Notes: generated by a model not told the origin, from the sequence alone. A DNA stretch of 26,044 nt from JABMMZ01 sp044377005 (GCA_044377005.1 JBILJV010000029.1:1-26044), one strand, 5' to 3'; counted from the stretch's first letter, positions 1 through 8,804 are shown. Program-made: numbers and translations.

Positions 1-219
1 GTCGGTTTCTTCAATAATTTTTAAAATTTTACTCTCTGACTCACTAACCATAAAGTCTTGCTGAGTATTGGTATGTATTTTTTGAGCATTGAGTCCAAAG
101 TGTCCATTAGGCATTATTTTAACGGCATAAAACTCTATTAAATACCCCAATTTATTATGCTTGTTTAAGCAAAAAATTCTTTTGAAAGGTTCTTTAATAT
201 CAAGTCTTAAGTTGGACAT
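1..219 (-). CDS. Hypothetical protein, 5' part only (cut by window edge)
   Basis: An open frame of 73 codons starts with ATG at 219 and reads leftward without a stop to the edge, so only the N-terminus is visible. The protein begins MSNLRLDIKEPFKR and is mixed charged and polar, with no signal peptide or membrane segment. I do not recognise a family. A very good Bacteroidota promoter (TTG, 19-bp spacer, TAGCTTTG) lies 18 bp upstream of the ATG, which supports a real gene with its own transcription start downstream of murB. Function unknown. Confidence 0.6.
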   Translation of the reverse strand, partial: MSNLRLDIKEPFKRIFCLNKHNKLGYLIEFYAVKIMPNGHFGLNAQKIHTNTQQDFMVSESESKILKIIEETD

Positions 220-237
220 CTTACAGGTACAAACCTA

Positions 238-267
238 CAAAGCTATAGAATATAAGGCGAATTCCAA
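238..267 (-). promoter_or_regulatory. Promoter of the left-edge gene
   Basis: On the minus strand TTG (265-267) is followed after exactly 19 bp by TAGCTTTG (238-245), matching the Bacteroidota consensus TTG-N19-TAnnTTTG. A second overlapping box, TAGGTTTG, lies at 230-237. The start codon is 18 bp after the first box. Confidence 0.6.
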
Positions 268-294
268 CAAATAAATATTGGAATTTTTAGAAAA

Positions 295-1311
295 CTAAAT
301 TATATTAACTTCAGGCTCCAAGTCTATTTGAAAATGAGAACTTATGTCGCTAATAATGGATTGAGCTAATTGCCATACTTCAGGACCATTTGCTTGACCG
401 TAATTGACCAATACTAAGGCTTGTTTTTCATGACTACCTGTATTGCCTACTCTTTTACCTTTCCATCCTCGTTTTTCGATTAACCAAGCAGCAGGTATTT
501 TAACCCCATTTGTTTGTTCAAATCCTTTGATGTCGGGATATTTTTCTTGAAGTTTGGTAAAGTGTTCTTTAGTAACAGTTGGATTTTTAAAGAAACTGCC
601 GCTATTACCCAATACTTTAGGGTCGGGTAATTTACTTTGTCTTATAAAAATAATTGCATCACTGATGTCTTTGATGCTTGCCTTTTCAGGTTCAATACCA
701 CATTCACTTAATCGCAATTTTATGTCACCATAATCAATATGTGATATCGGTTTCTTTTGTAATTTAAAACTAACTGAAAAAATGAAATATTGGTTTTTAA
801 AACGACGTTTAAAAACACTTTCACGGTAGCCAAATTGACATTGTTCTTTGGAAAATGTTACCAATTCCATTGTTTCTAAATTGAGTGCCTCCAATTGAAC
901 AAAACTGTTTTCAATTTCCACGCCATAAGCGCCAATGTTTTGCATAGGTGCTGCGCCAACAGTACCGGGAATCAAGGAAAGGTTTTCTATGCCACCCCAA
1001 TTCTTATGAATACAATACATCACAAACTGATGCCAATTTTCACCACTGTAGCTTTTTATTACAATGTCATTATCATTTTCTTCAACAATTTCAATTCCTT
1101 TAATCTTGTTTTTTATAATAAGACCATCGTAATCTTTTGTAAAAAGAACATTGCTGCCTTCACCCAAAAACATGAACTTTTCTCCATTGTGAAAAGCCAA
1201 AGTTTCTATTAATTCTTTGAGGGAATGGATTTCAATTAATTCCTTAGCCTTAACATCTATACCAAAAGTATGGTGTTCTTTTATTGAAATATGATGAAGA
1301 GATTGCAACAA
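295..1311 (-). CDS. murB: UDP-N-acetylmuramate dehydrogenase MurB
   Basis: FAD enzyme that reduces UDP-GlcNAc-enolpyruvate to UDP-MurNAc with NADPH in cytoplasmic peptidoglycan precursor synthesis. Its 338 residues are close to the type I family size (E. coli about 342). Visible motifs: FAD-binding LGEGSN (49-54), IPGTVGAAPMQNIGAYG (114-130), GYRES (161-165; the Tyr/Arg substrate loop of type I MurB), GNSGSFFKNP (235-244) with Ser239 in the place of the proton-donor serine, and a C-terminal LEPEV (331-335) carrying the second acidic catalytic position. The start is TTG: no ATG or GTG lies between it and the upstream in-frame stop, and the next Met is far inside the FAD domain. It begins 8 bp after hutU ends, so the two are probably co-transcribed although their functions are unrelated. 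Confidence 0.96.
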   Translation of the reverse strand: MLQSLHHISIKEHHTFGIDVKAKELIEIHSLKELIETLAFHNGEKFMFLGEGSNVLFTKDYDGLIIKNKIKGIEIVEENDNDIVIKSYSGENWHQFVMYCIHKNWGGIENLSLIPGTVGAAPMQNIGAYGVEIENSFVQLEALNLETMELVTFSKEQCQFGYRESVFKRRFKNQYFIFSVSFKLQKKPISHIDYGDIKLRLSECGIEPEKASIKDISDAIIFIRQSKLPDPKVLGNSGSFFKNPTVTKEHFTKLQEKYPDIKGFEQTNGVKIPAAWLIEKRGWKGKRVGNTGSHEKQALVLVNYGQANGPEVWQLAQSIISDISSHFQIDLEPEVNII

Positions 1312-1319
1312 TATAAAAA

Positions 1320-2990
1320 CTATTTTAGTCTTTCTTTGATGTCCAAACGGTGTTTTCTTGCAGTATCTTGAGCAATGTCATAACCAGCATCCATGTGTCT
1401 CAAAACACCCATAGCAGGGTCATTGTGTAAAACTCGTTTTAATCTTACAGCGGCCTCTTCGGTTCCGTCAGCAACAATAACCATACCGGCATGAATACTG
1501 TATCCAATTCCCACACCACCACCATGGTGTAAACTCACCCAACTTGCACCACCTGCAGTGTTTATCAAAGCGTTTAATACAGGCCAATCTGCTACTGCAT
1601 CGCTACCATCCAACATTGCTTCGGTTTCTCTATTAGGAGAAGCGACAGAACCAGTATCTAAATGGTCGCGGCCTATCACAATTGGAGCACTTACTTCACC
1701 ATTTTTAACCATTTCATTGAAAGCTAAACCTGCTTTTTCTCTTTCACCTTGGCCTAACCAACAAATTCTAGCTGGTAATCCTTGAAACTCTATGCGTTCT
1801 TGCGCCATTTTAATCCATCTTTTTAAGCCTTCATCTTCAGGAAAAAGTTCCAATATCTTGCGATCAGTTGCATAAATATCTTCAGGGTCTCCACTCAAAG
1901 CTACCCATCTAAATGGGCCTCTTCCTAAACAAAATTGTGGACGAATAAAGGCAGGAACAAATCCAGGGAAATCAAAAGCATTTTTTAATCCTTTCTCTAA
2001 AGCTCTTCCTCTTAAATTATTGCCATAATCAAAAACAACACTTCCTTTGCTTTGAAATTCTAACATCAGTCTAACATGATGAACCATCGTATCATAACTT
2101 TCTGTAATGTATTTGTCAGGGTTGATTTTTCTTAATTTATCAGCACTTTCTACATCGTAACCTTCAGGAAAATATCCAACCAATGGATCGTGCGCACTAG
2201 TTTGGTCTGTTAATGTATCAGGAACAATGTTTCTTGCTTTTAATCTCTCCAATAAATCAACAGCATTACATGCAACTCCAATAGAAACAGCATCACCATT
2301 TTCTTTGGCTTTCAATGCCATGTCAATACCTTCGTCAATGTCTTTGGTCATAAAGTCCAAATAGCGAGTTTGTAATCGTTTTTTGATACGCCATTCTTCC
2401 ATTTCAGCAGCCAAACACACGCCTTCATTCATTGTTATAGCTAAAGGTTGAGCGCCGCCCATACCACCTAAACCTGCTGTAACGTTTAGTGTTCCTTTAA
2501 GGCTGCCTCCAAAATGTTGTCTTGCACATTCTGCAAAAGTTTCGTAAGTACCTTGAACAATACCTTGGGAGCCAATATAAATCCAACTTCCTGCGGTCAT
2601 CTGACCATACATCATTAAACCTTTGGCTTCTAATTCTCTGAAATGATCCCAATTAGCCCAATGAGGAACCAATTGTGAATTAGAAATGATAACACGAGGA
2701 GCATTTTTGTGAGTTGGAAGTATGCCAACCGGTTTTCCCGATTGAACTAATAAAGTTTCATCTTCATTCAAATCCTCAAGCGCTTTAACTATTAAATGGT
2801 AACTTTCCCAATTACGAGCGGCTTTTCCTGTGCCTCCATAAACTACCAAATTCTCAGGTTTTTCAGCCACATCAGGGTCTAAGTTATTCATTAACATTCT
2901 ATAGGCTCCCTCTGTAACCCAATTTTTGCAATGTAAAGTATTTCCAGTCGGTGCTTTTATAATGCGTTCAGTTGAATGATTGTTTGTCAT
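1320..2990 (-). CDS. hutU: Urocanate hydratase HutU
   Basis: Urocanase converts urocanate to imidazolonepropionate, the second step of histidine degradation, using tightly bound NAD+ as an electrophile. The 556 residues match the family length. Motifs: YGGTGKAARN (51-60), QMTAGSWIYIGSQGIVQGTYE (130-150), the glycine-rich AGLGGMGGAQP (172-182), QTSAHDPL (263-270), FCLGRGPFRW (353-362) and GLPARICWLGQGER, whose Cys is at residue 410, the same number as the active-site cysteine of Pseudomonas urocanase. No other hut gene (hutH, hutI, hutG) is adjacent, so the pathway genes must be elsewhere. A TAAATTTG box ends 11 bp before the ATG, implying a very short leader; murB follows 8 bp downstream. Confidence 0.98.
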   Translation of the reverse strand: MTNNHSTERIIKAPTGNTLHCKNWVTEGAYRMLMNNLDPDVAEKPENLVVYGGTGKAARNWESYHLIVKALEDLNEDETLLVQSGKPVGILPTHKNAPRVIISNSQLVPHWANWDHFRELEAKGLMMYGQMTAGSWIYIGSQGIVQGTYETFAECARQHFGGSLKGTLNVTAGLGGMGGAQPLAITMNEGVCLAAEMEEWRIKKRLQTRYLDFMTKDIDEGIDMALKAKENGDAVSIGVACNAVDLLERLKARNIVPDTLTDQTSAHDPLVGYFPEGYDVESADKLRKINPDKYITESYDTMVHHVRLMLEFQSKGSVVFDYGNNLRGRALEKGLKNAFDFPGFVPAFIRPQFCLGRGPFRWVALSGDPEDIYATDRKILELFPEDEGLKRWIKMAQERIEFQGLPARICWLGQGEREKAGLAFNEMVKNGEVSAPIVIGRDHLDTGSVASPNRETEAMLDGSDAVADWPVLNALINTAGGASWVSLHHGGGVGIGYSIHAGMVIVADGTEEAAVRLKRVLHNDPAMGVLRHMDAGYDIAQDTARKHRLDIKERLK

Positions 2991-3001
2991 ATTTAAGGAT
3001 A

Positions 3002-3009
3002 CAAATTTA
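3002..3009 (-). promoter_or_regulatory. hutU promoter -7 box
   Basis: TAAATTTG on the minus strand fits TAnnTTTG and ends 11 bp upstream of the hutU ATG. I could not find a clear TTG at the expected upstream distance. Confidence 0.45.
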
Positions 3010-3231
3010 GGAGGTATTTTGTTTTAAAAAAAATACATTACTTCATTTGAATTGAGTTATTGAAATAAATAAATAAAGTCTTTAATTGGTCTAAATTTAT
3101 TATTTCGTGATTTCATGATTGGTTATTTATAACTCTGTTAAATAAATAATAATTGTTACTTGATTAATATTTTTTTTTCTCAATTAAACTTTTATTATTT
3201 TAAGTAGTCATAGACTTATATTTTTTAAAAA

Positions 3232-4425
3232 ATGAGTACAAAAAGTAGATTGTCATTGCTGTTATTCTTTAGTGTTTTATTGTTTTCACAATGTAAAAAG
3301 GAACCTGAAAAAGAGTTGCCTGTTATTGATTATGATGTCATTTCACAAGTATTTGGCGACCATATTGATTTGAATAATTTAGACAATTATTCCCGTCAAA
3401 CGGTACCCAATTATATTCAAAAAAATAATTTCAATATGAACTTGTCAGATGCGAAAGCTATGCTTGGAAGGGTTTTGTTTTATGACAAAAAATTGAGCAT
3501 TGATTCTTCTGTTTCTTGCGCTACTTGTCATCAACAACAATTTGCCTTTAGTGATACTTCAACACCAAGTAAAGGGGTTAAAGATGGATTAACAGGAAGA
3601 CAATCCATGCGTTTGGTTAATGTTAGATACGCTGGGGAATCTAAGTTTTTTTGGGATGAAAGAGCTGCCTCATTAGAACAACAAACTACGCAACCAATTA
3701 AAGACCATGCTGAAATGGGATTTAGTGGTATTGATGGCAGACCAGAGTTTAATCAATTAATGAGTAATTTGTCTAACATTAAATACTATCAAGAATTGTT
3801 TAAATTTGTTTATGGCGATGTTACAATAACTGAGACAAGAATTCAAGAAAGTCTTTCTCATTTTATTAGAAGCATTCAGTCTTTTGATTCGAAATATGAC
3901 ATTGGAAGAGCAATGGTAAATAATAACAATCAAAATTTCCCGAATTTTACTGCCCAAGAAAATTTAGGTAAGAATTTGTTTAATACCCCACCAGTGTTTG
4001 ATGCCAATAGCAATAGAATTTCAGGAGGCTTGGGTTGTAATGGTTGTCACAATGCCCCTGAATTTGACATTGATCCCAATACAGGAAACAATGGAATAGT
4101 TGGAAAATTGAGTGGTGGTGGCATAGATATTACTAATACAAGAGCACCAACATTGAGAGATTTGGTTAATCCAAGTGGCGTTCCCAATACATCAATGATG
4201 CATACAGGCGTTATTAAAACCTTACAAGCCGCTATTGGACATTATGGTAATATTAATATTGCTCCCGGTAATAATAGACTTGATCCTAGACTAAGACCCA
4301 ATGGCATTGGACAAAAACTTAATTTGACAGCTGCTGAGGTAAATGCAGTGATTGAGTTTTTAAAAACCCTCTCTGGTACCGCTTTATATAAGGACAAAAA
4401 ATGGTCAGACCCATTTGTAAAATAA
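3232..4425 (+). CDS. Di-haem cytochrome c peroxidase family lipoprotein
   Basis: Predicted CcpA/MauG-family protein of 397 residues that would reduce hydrogen peroxide or oxidise a partner outside the inner membrane. The N-terminus is a lipoprotein signal (hydrophobic 7-19, LLFSQC with Cys21 as the lipidated residue, then KKEPEKE). Two c-type haem sites are present: CATCH (96-100) and CNGCH (269-273). FFWDERAASLEQQ (139-151) is the conserved Trp segment between the haems, and MMHTG (322-326) is a likely distal ligand region. It belongs to the long Bacteroidota branch often annotated as cytochrome-c peroxidase; whether it is a true peroxidase or MauG-like cannot be settled here. It stands alone, with 241 bp of AT-rich DNA upstream. 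A weak box, TATATTTT (3217-3224), precedes the ATG. Confidence 0.92.
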   Translation: MSTKSRLSLLLFFSVLLFSQCKKEPEKELPVIDYDVISQVFGDHIDLNNLDNYSRQTVPNYIQKNNFNMNLSDAKAMLGRVLFYDKKLSIDSSVSCATCHQQQFAFSDTSTPSKGVKDGLTGRQSMRLVNVRYAGESKFFWDERAASLEQQTTQPIKDHAEMGFSGIDGRPEFNQLMSNLSNIKYYQELFKFVYGDVTITETRIQESLSHFIRSIQSFDSKYDIGRAMVNNNNQNFPNFTAQENLGKNLFNTPPVFDANSNRISGGLGCNGCHNAPEFDIDPNTGNNGIVGKLSGGGIDITNTRAPTLRDLVNPSGVPNTSMMHTGVIKTLQAAIGHYGNINIAPGNNRLDPRLRPNGIGQKLNLTAAEVNAVIEFLKTLSGTALYKDKKWSDPFVK

Positions 4426-4460
4426 CATCTTAGTTATTCTAAAATTCACTAAATCTTGGT

Positions 4461-4491
4461 TTGGTCAATTTTTAGATATTGATTTTATTTG
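4461..4491 (+). promoter_or_regulatory. Candidate tcdA promoter, leaderless
   Basis: TTG (4461-4463), 20 bp, then TTTATTTG (4484-4491), one mismatch to TAnnTTTG. The ATG begins only 4 bp after the box, so the transcript would start at or next to the start codon. Confidence 0.4.
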
Positions 4492-4495
4492 CAGA

Positions 4496-5221
4496 ATGGA
4501 AATTCCTTATTGGATGAGTAGGACTCAATTGGTATTGGGCGATGAGTCTGTTATAAAATTAATGAATGCACATGTATTAGTGGTTGGGCTTGGAGGTGTA
4601 GGAGGGATGTGTGCTGAAATGATAGCAAGAGCTGGTGTTGGTAAAATGACCATTGTTGATAATGATACCATTGACTCAAGTAATAGAAACAGGCAAGTTC
4701 CTGCATTAAAATCTACTGAGTTTAAATTGAAAGCCGAAGTTATGGCTCAAAGGCTATTGGATATAAATCCTGAATTGCAAATCACGGTTCATTCAGAGTT
4801 TATGAAAGACGAAAAGATTAGCGAATTACTCGCGAATGGTAATTTTGATTTTGTGTGCGATTGTATTGATACTTTAACACCTAAAGTACAGTTTTTAAAA
4901 GCTTGTTTGGCCACTCAATTGCCTTTTGTAAGTAGCATGGGAGCAGGAGGGAAGTTAGATCCAAGTTTAATGAAAATTGGGGATATTTCCGAAACTTACA
5001 ATTGTCATTTGGCTAAATATGTTAGAAAATACTTGAAAGAAACAGGAATAAGAAAAGGTTTTGTTTGTGTTTACAGCACTGAATTGGTAAACAAAGAAAA
5101 AGTAATAACCACTGAAAAGGCATTGCCCAAAAAATCAATTATTGGAACAATAAGTTACTTACCTGCAATGTTTGGTTGTGCTTGTGCAAGCGTTGCAATT
5201 CGTCATTTAATCAAATTTTAG
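4496..5221 (+). CDS. tcdA: tRNA threonylcarbamoyladenosine dehydratase TcdA (ThiF/E1 family)
   Basis: ATP-dependent enzyme that adenylates and cyclises t6A37 of ANN-decoding tRNAs to ct6A. The 241 residues form one ThiF/MoeB-like Rossmann domain: nucleotide loop GLGGVGG (31-37), acidic VDNDTID (54-60), the adenylation motif NRNRQ (63-67), and DCIDT (122-126). The segment YWMSRTQLVLGDE at the N-terminus resembles the start of Bacteroidota TcdA proteins, which favours Met1 over Met7. The zinc Cys pairs of MoeB/ThiF are not evident, also typical of TcdA. It is slightly shorter than E. coli TcdA (268). The alternative is another ThiF-family E1-like enzyme, less likely because no sulfur-carrier or ubiquitin-like gene is nearby. 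Confidence 0.9.
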   Translation: MEIPYWMSRTQLVLGDESVIKLMNAHVLVVGLGGVGGMCAEMIARAGVGKMTIVDNDTIDSSNRNRQVPALKSTEFKLKAEVMAQRLLDINPELQITVHSEFMKDEKISELLANGNFDFVCDCIDTLTPKVQFLKACLATQLPFVSSMGAGGKLDPSLMKIGDISETYNCHLAKYVRKYLKETGIRKGFVCVYSTELVNKEKVITTEKALPKKSIIGTISYLPAMFGCACASVAIRHLIKF

Positions 5222-5253
5222 GCGATAGCTAATCAATTTTCGGGTAATTTGGA

Positions 5254-5261
5254 TATCTTTG
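5254..5261 (+). promoter_or_regulatory. Promoter -7 box of the TPR gene
   Basis: TATCTTTG fits TAnnTTTG and lies 32 bp before the chosen ATG at 5294. A 7-bp hairpin (CACTTTT/AAAAGTG, 5266-5282) would sit at the very 5' end of the mRNA. Confidence 0.45.
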
Positions 5262-5293
5262 CATTCACTTTTCAAAAAAGTGATGTTTTAAAT

Positions 5294-6748
5294 ATGAAAT
5301 CTCTATTATTTATTGGATTGTTAATTCCCTTTCTTGTTGTTTCTCAGGTTAAACCTATTCCTGCTAAACCTGCAGCAAAACCTTCTACAACCAAACCAAC
5401 AACTGCAAAACAAAGTACATCGGTTAAAAAACCTGTAACAAGTCAAGCAAAACCCAATCCAATCGTTAAAAAATTAACTGAACAAGCCTATATTGAATAT
5501 AAAACCTCTAAAGATGAAGATTGTGAAAAATTAATTAAACAAATATTGGCAATAGATTCCAAGAACAAAGATGCCTATTCTTTGAGGGCAAATATTGCAA
5601 TGTTCAACCAAGATTATGAAACGATGTGGGATAATCTTAATCTTCTTTATGAGTATTATCCGAAGGAACCTGAGGTATATTCTCAATTTGCATTAGCCCA
5701 TATTAATTATTTCGAGTTTCCTGACAGTATAAAAGGGATACTTTGCAGAAAAACAATTCGTTTAGCAGCACATATTTCTGAACCTTATGCCACTATGGGA
5801 ATGATTGCTGCGGTCTCTGGATATTATCAAGAAGCTTTGTCTTATTTCAATATTAGTTTGAAAAAGCAATGGAAAGATTCTCTTTCCAAAACCATGATTT
5901 TATTGCCCTATGCAAGATGTTTGTACGCGATGGGAGAAACAGAAAAAGCTCTACAAACAGTGAATAAAATGATTCCAAATGTTAAAGGTACCGAAAAATA
6001 TTCTGCATTGTTCTTAAGAATCAGATACCAATTGGATTTAGGGCAATTAGATGTCAAAACAGATTTGGATACTCTCAATTCAATTTCAATTGACAATGTG
6101 GAAATTCTCAAGTTAAATGCAGAATACTGGGGCAAAAACAATCAAAAAGATACGGCTTGCAAAATTGCAAAAATTGTTAAATCTAGTGAAGGGGGAGATA
6201 ATTTTGATATTTCGCCCTTTTGTGATGACTTAGTTACTAAAATTGATTTACAATCTAAATACAAAAAATTAGTTTATGATTTATCCGGATTGGAAACAGT
6301 ATTGGATCTTAATTCATTTAATTACCCCAACAGTTTGGGTTACTTATGGACACAAACTGATGACAAAGACATAGAAACGAAGGTTAATGTTAAAATGACT
6401 CGTTTTGCTTTAGATTCTTCTTTGTTTCAATCTTATTTTTTCAATCAAAAACAAGACATAGTCCTTGAAAATACATCAGCTTATTGGTTGAGCAAACAAC
6501 AATTTAACGACCTTAAAACTACAGAAAATACAAAATTAGGACTTAGCAATTCTTCACTTACATCATACAAAATAGTGGGTCATCAACAATTGGAGGTATT
6601 TGATGAAAAAGACAATCAGTTTTTGTTGGATGTTTTATTAATTTCAGATGGAAGGAATGTAATAGGTTACCTTAATGATGAGAAGAATCCACTCATAGTT
6701 AAAGTGCTAACAGATAATATCAATTTAACTCTGATAAGTATCAAATAA
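5294..6748 (+). CDS. Secreted tetratricopeptide-repeat protein
   Basis: A 484-residue exported protein of unknown specific role. The frame is open back to a TTG at 5249, but that start would precede or overlap the promoter box; the ATG at 5294 begins a clean signal peptide (MKSLLFIGLLIPFLVVSQ). A Lys/Pro/Thr-rich, low-complexity linker of about 40 residues follows. Next come TPR-like helical repeats, for example YIEYKTSKDEDCEKLIKQIL, DAYSLRANIAMFNQDYETMW and EPYATMGMIAAVSGYYQEAL. The C-terminal third has a different, beta-rich composition with no family I recognise. TPR proteins of this kind usually scaffold envelope complexes; any partner here is unknown. It is probably monocistronic, as the rhomboid gene has its own promoter box. 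Confidence 0.8.
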   Translation: MKSLLFIGLLIPFLVVSQVKPIPAKPAAKPSTTKPTTAKQSTSVKKPVTSQAKPNPIVKKLTEQAYIEYKTSKDEDCEKLIKQILAIDSKNKDAYSLRANIAMFNQDYETMWDNLNLLYEYYPKEPEVYSQFALAHINYFEFPDSIKGILCRKTIRLAAHISEPYATMGMIAAVSGYYQEALSYFNISLKKQWKDSLSKTMILLPYARCLYAMGETEKALQTVNKMIPNVKGTEKYSALFLRIRYQLDLGQLDVKTDLDTLNSISIDNVEILKLNAEYWGKNNQKDTACKIAKIVKSSEGGDNFDISPFCDDLVTKIDLQSKYKKLVYDLSGLETVLDLNSFNYPNSLGYLWTQTDDKDIETKVNVKMTRFALDSSLFQSYFFNQKQDIVLENTSAYWLSKQQFNDLKTTENTKLGLSNSSLTSYKIVGHQQLEVFDEKDNQFLLDVLLISDGRNVIGYLNDEKNPLIVKVLTDNINLTLISIK

Positions 6749-6766
6749 AATAGACAACATTTTCGT

Positions 6767-6774
6767 TATATTTG
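6767..6774 (+). promoter_or_regulatory. Promoter -7 box of the rhomboid-EEP pair
   Basis: TATATTTG fits TAnnTTTG, 26 bp upstream of the rhomboid ATG at 6801. Confidence 0.45.
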
Positions 6775-6800
6775 TTGTTATGATAAAATAAGCATTCATT

Positions 6801-7682
6801 ATGAGTTCATATCAAATGTTAACATACCGTTTCAAATACGCAAATCCAATACTCAAGTTAATTTACATTAATGCTTTTGTTTTTGCGATTTCGCTTTTAG
6901 TTAACCTTATATCTTTTTTGTTTTTTAAGGAAAAGGGTATAGCTAATATATATTTGTCTTTACCATCTAATGTACATTTGTTTGTAAAACAATTTTGGAG
7001 TATTTTAACTTATCAGTTTGCTCATCATGGCGTCTTTCATTTTGTATTCAATATGTTAACGCTGTATTTCATAGGGGCAATTTTTCTTGACTTTTATAAG
7101 AAAATTGAGGTTTACAAGGTTTATTTATTAGGAGGTTTGTCAGCAGCAGTATTGTTTTATATTTCCATGAATTTATTGCCTGTTTTCAAAGGGCAGTCAC
7201 ATTTGCTAATTGGCGCAAGTGGAAGTGTAATGGCCATAATGTTTGCAAGTGCTGTATACGCGCCAAATATTCAATTAAAATTGTTTGGGATATTTAATGT
7301 TAAGTTGATTTGGATTGCCTTAGCTTACGTTGTAATTGATTTATTCACAATTTCAGAATCGACCTTTTCTGGTGGTAATATTGCACATATTGGAGGTGCT
7401 TTATTTGGGGTTTTATATGCTTATTACAAAAAAGGAATATTACAATTCAGATTATTTCAGTCTTTGATAAACATTAACAAAACAAAAATGGTAAATCCAA
7501 AAGTTAAAGTGACTTACCAAAGAGAAACCAATGTGAACAGAAATACAGTAAATAAAACACAAAGTATCACCCAACCAAGTCAAGATGTTGTTGATGCCAT
7601 TTTGGATAAAATCTCAAAAACTGGCTACGATAAACTAAGTAAAGAAGAAAAAGACATCCTTTTTAAAGCCAGTCAAGATTGA
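6801..7682 (+). CDS. Rhomboid family intramembrane serine protease
   Basis: Membrane-embedded serine protease of 293 residues that cleaves transmembrane segments. The rhomboid core shows HFVFN (80-84), the HxxxN element of TM2; the catalytic GASG with Ser140 (138-141); and NIAHIGGALFG (193-203) with the catalytic His196. The hydrophobic segments fit six transmembrane helices. After the core comes a polar linker and a C-terminal helical segment, ILDKISKTGYDKLSKEEKDIL, the small domain (DUF6576-like) often attached to Bacteroidota rhomboids. Its TGA overlaps the TTG start of the next gene (TTGA), so translation of the two is probably coupled. The substrate is unknown. Confidence 0.95.
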   Translation: MSSYQMLTYRFKYANPILKLIYINAFVFAISLLVNLISFLFFKEKGIANIYLSLPSNVHLFVKQFWSILTYQFAHHGVFHFVFNMLTLYFIGAIFLDFYKKIEVYKVYLLGGLSAAVLFYISMNLLPVFKGQSHLLIGASGSVMAIMFASAVYAPNIQLKLFGIFNVKLIWIALAYVVIDLFTISESTFSGGNIAHIGGALFGVLYAYYKKGILQFRLFQSLININKTKMVNPKVKVTYQRETNVNRNTVNKTQSITQPSQDVVDAILDKISKTGYDKLSKEEKDILFKASQD

Positions 7683-8758
7683 TTAAGTTCATTAAAAAAT
7701 TCATTTTTTTATTTAACACAATTGCTATTGGGTTGTTGTTAATTACCTATGCATCTGTTTTTGTTAATCCTAATGAATATTGGTTTTTTTCATTATTAGG
7801 ACTTTCTTATCCTTTTATTTTAATTATTAATATCGCATTTGTTGTACTTTGGATTATTCAAGTCAACCACCGATTTATATACAGTTTAATGGCAATTGTC
7901 ATTGGATTTTCTTTTTTAAGCAGAACTATTAAATTAAACAATAAGTTAGAAGAGTCCGAAAATAGTATAAATATTATTTCATACAATGCTGGTCTTTTTG
8001 GGTATTTTCAATCGAAATGGAATGTTCAAGAAACAATAGATGCTATTGCAAAAACAGACCCTGATGTGGTTTGTATTCAAGAGTTTTTGAATCTTAAAAA
8101 AGACTCAGCTTCCACTATTGATAGCATTTCGAAAGCATTAAATATGCGTTACTATCATTTTGAAAAGTTGAAAGATGGCAGAAAAAAAGGTGAGTATGGA
8201 ATGGCTATTTTATCCAAATACCCTCTGTTAAAAAGTGAGTTAGTCCAGTTTGATGGTTTAACAGGCAACATGAGTGTATATTCTGATTTAAAAATATATA
8301 ATCGTATTTTTCGAGTTTATAATGTTCATTTACAGTCTTTTAAATTTAGAAAAAATGATTATAAGTTTGTTGAAAATTTGAATACAAATGAAATAAAGGA
8401 TAAAATAGAACCCTCTAAAAACATACTTAGGAAAATAAAGCAAGCTTATAATAAGAGAGCACATCAAGTAGATACTCTTTCAGCGCATTTTATACAATGC
8501 CAATATCCGTATTTTGTAATAGGAGATTTTAATGATCCACCCGTTTCATACACCTATCAAAAGCTCTCTCAAAATTTAAATGATGCTTTTGTTGAAAAAG
8601 GAATAGGGCTTGGTAAAACATACATAGGTGTGATGCCCAATTTCAGAATAGATTATATTTTATTTCCAAAAGAATGGTCGATAAATGAATACCGTTCATA
8701 CCGTTTGTCAAGTGACCATAAATTACTAATTGCAAAATTTAAAGATAAAATTAATTAG
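7679..8758 (+). CDS. Membrane-anchored endonuclease/exonuclease/phosphatase (EEP) family protein
   Basis: A 359-residue protein with about three N-terminal transmembrane helices (about 5-85) followed by an EEP (DNase I-like) domain. Catalytic signatures: ISYNAG near residue 100, CIQEF with the metal-binding Glu near 128, GDFND near 281-285, RIDYIL near 320, and SSDHKLLIAKF with the catalytic His near 348. The topology is not certain, but in such proteins the catalytic domain is usually thought to face outside the cytoplasm. The start is a TTG overlapping the rhomboid stop codon; no better start precedes the membrane segments. The substrate (nucleic acid, phospholipid or inositol-phosphate type) cannot be told from sequence. 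Rhomboid-EEP neighbours are common in Bacteroidota. Confidence 0.9.
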   Translation: MIKFIKKFIFLFNTIAIGLLLITYASVFVNPNEYWFFSLLGLSYPFILIINIAFVVLWIIQVNHRFIYSLMAIVIGFSFLSRTIKLNNKLEESENSINIISYNAGLFGYFQSKWNVQETIDAIAKTDPDVVCIQEFLNLKKDSASTIDSISKALNMRYYHFEKLKDGRKKGEYGMAILSKYPLLKSELVQFDGLTGNMSVYSDLKIYNRIFRVYNVHLQSFKFRKNDYKFVENLNTNEIKDKIEPSKNILRKIKQAYNKRAHQVDTLSAHFIQCQYPYFVIGDFNDPPVSYTYQKLSQNLNDAFVEKGIGLGKTYIGVMPNFRIDYILFPKEWSINEYRSYRLSSDHKLLIAKFKDKIN

Positions 8759-8774
8759 ATAAACATTTTTAGAT

Positions 8775-8782
8775 TAAATTTG
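8775..8782 (+). promoter_or_regulatory. accA promoter -7 box
   Basis: TAAATTTG fits TAnnTTTG, 22 bp before the accA ATG. Confidence 0.45.
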
Positions 8783-8804
8783 CCAAAAATAAAAGAGTTT
8801 TAAC

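Noticed and set aside
5249..5293. TTG start extending the TPR protein by 15 residues
   Set aside because: It would put a promoter box inside the coding sequence and hide a clean signal peptide behind a non-export N-terminus; the ATG at 5294 is better.
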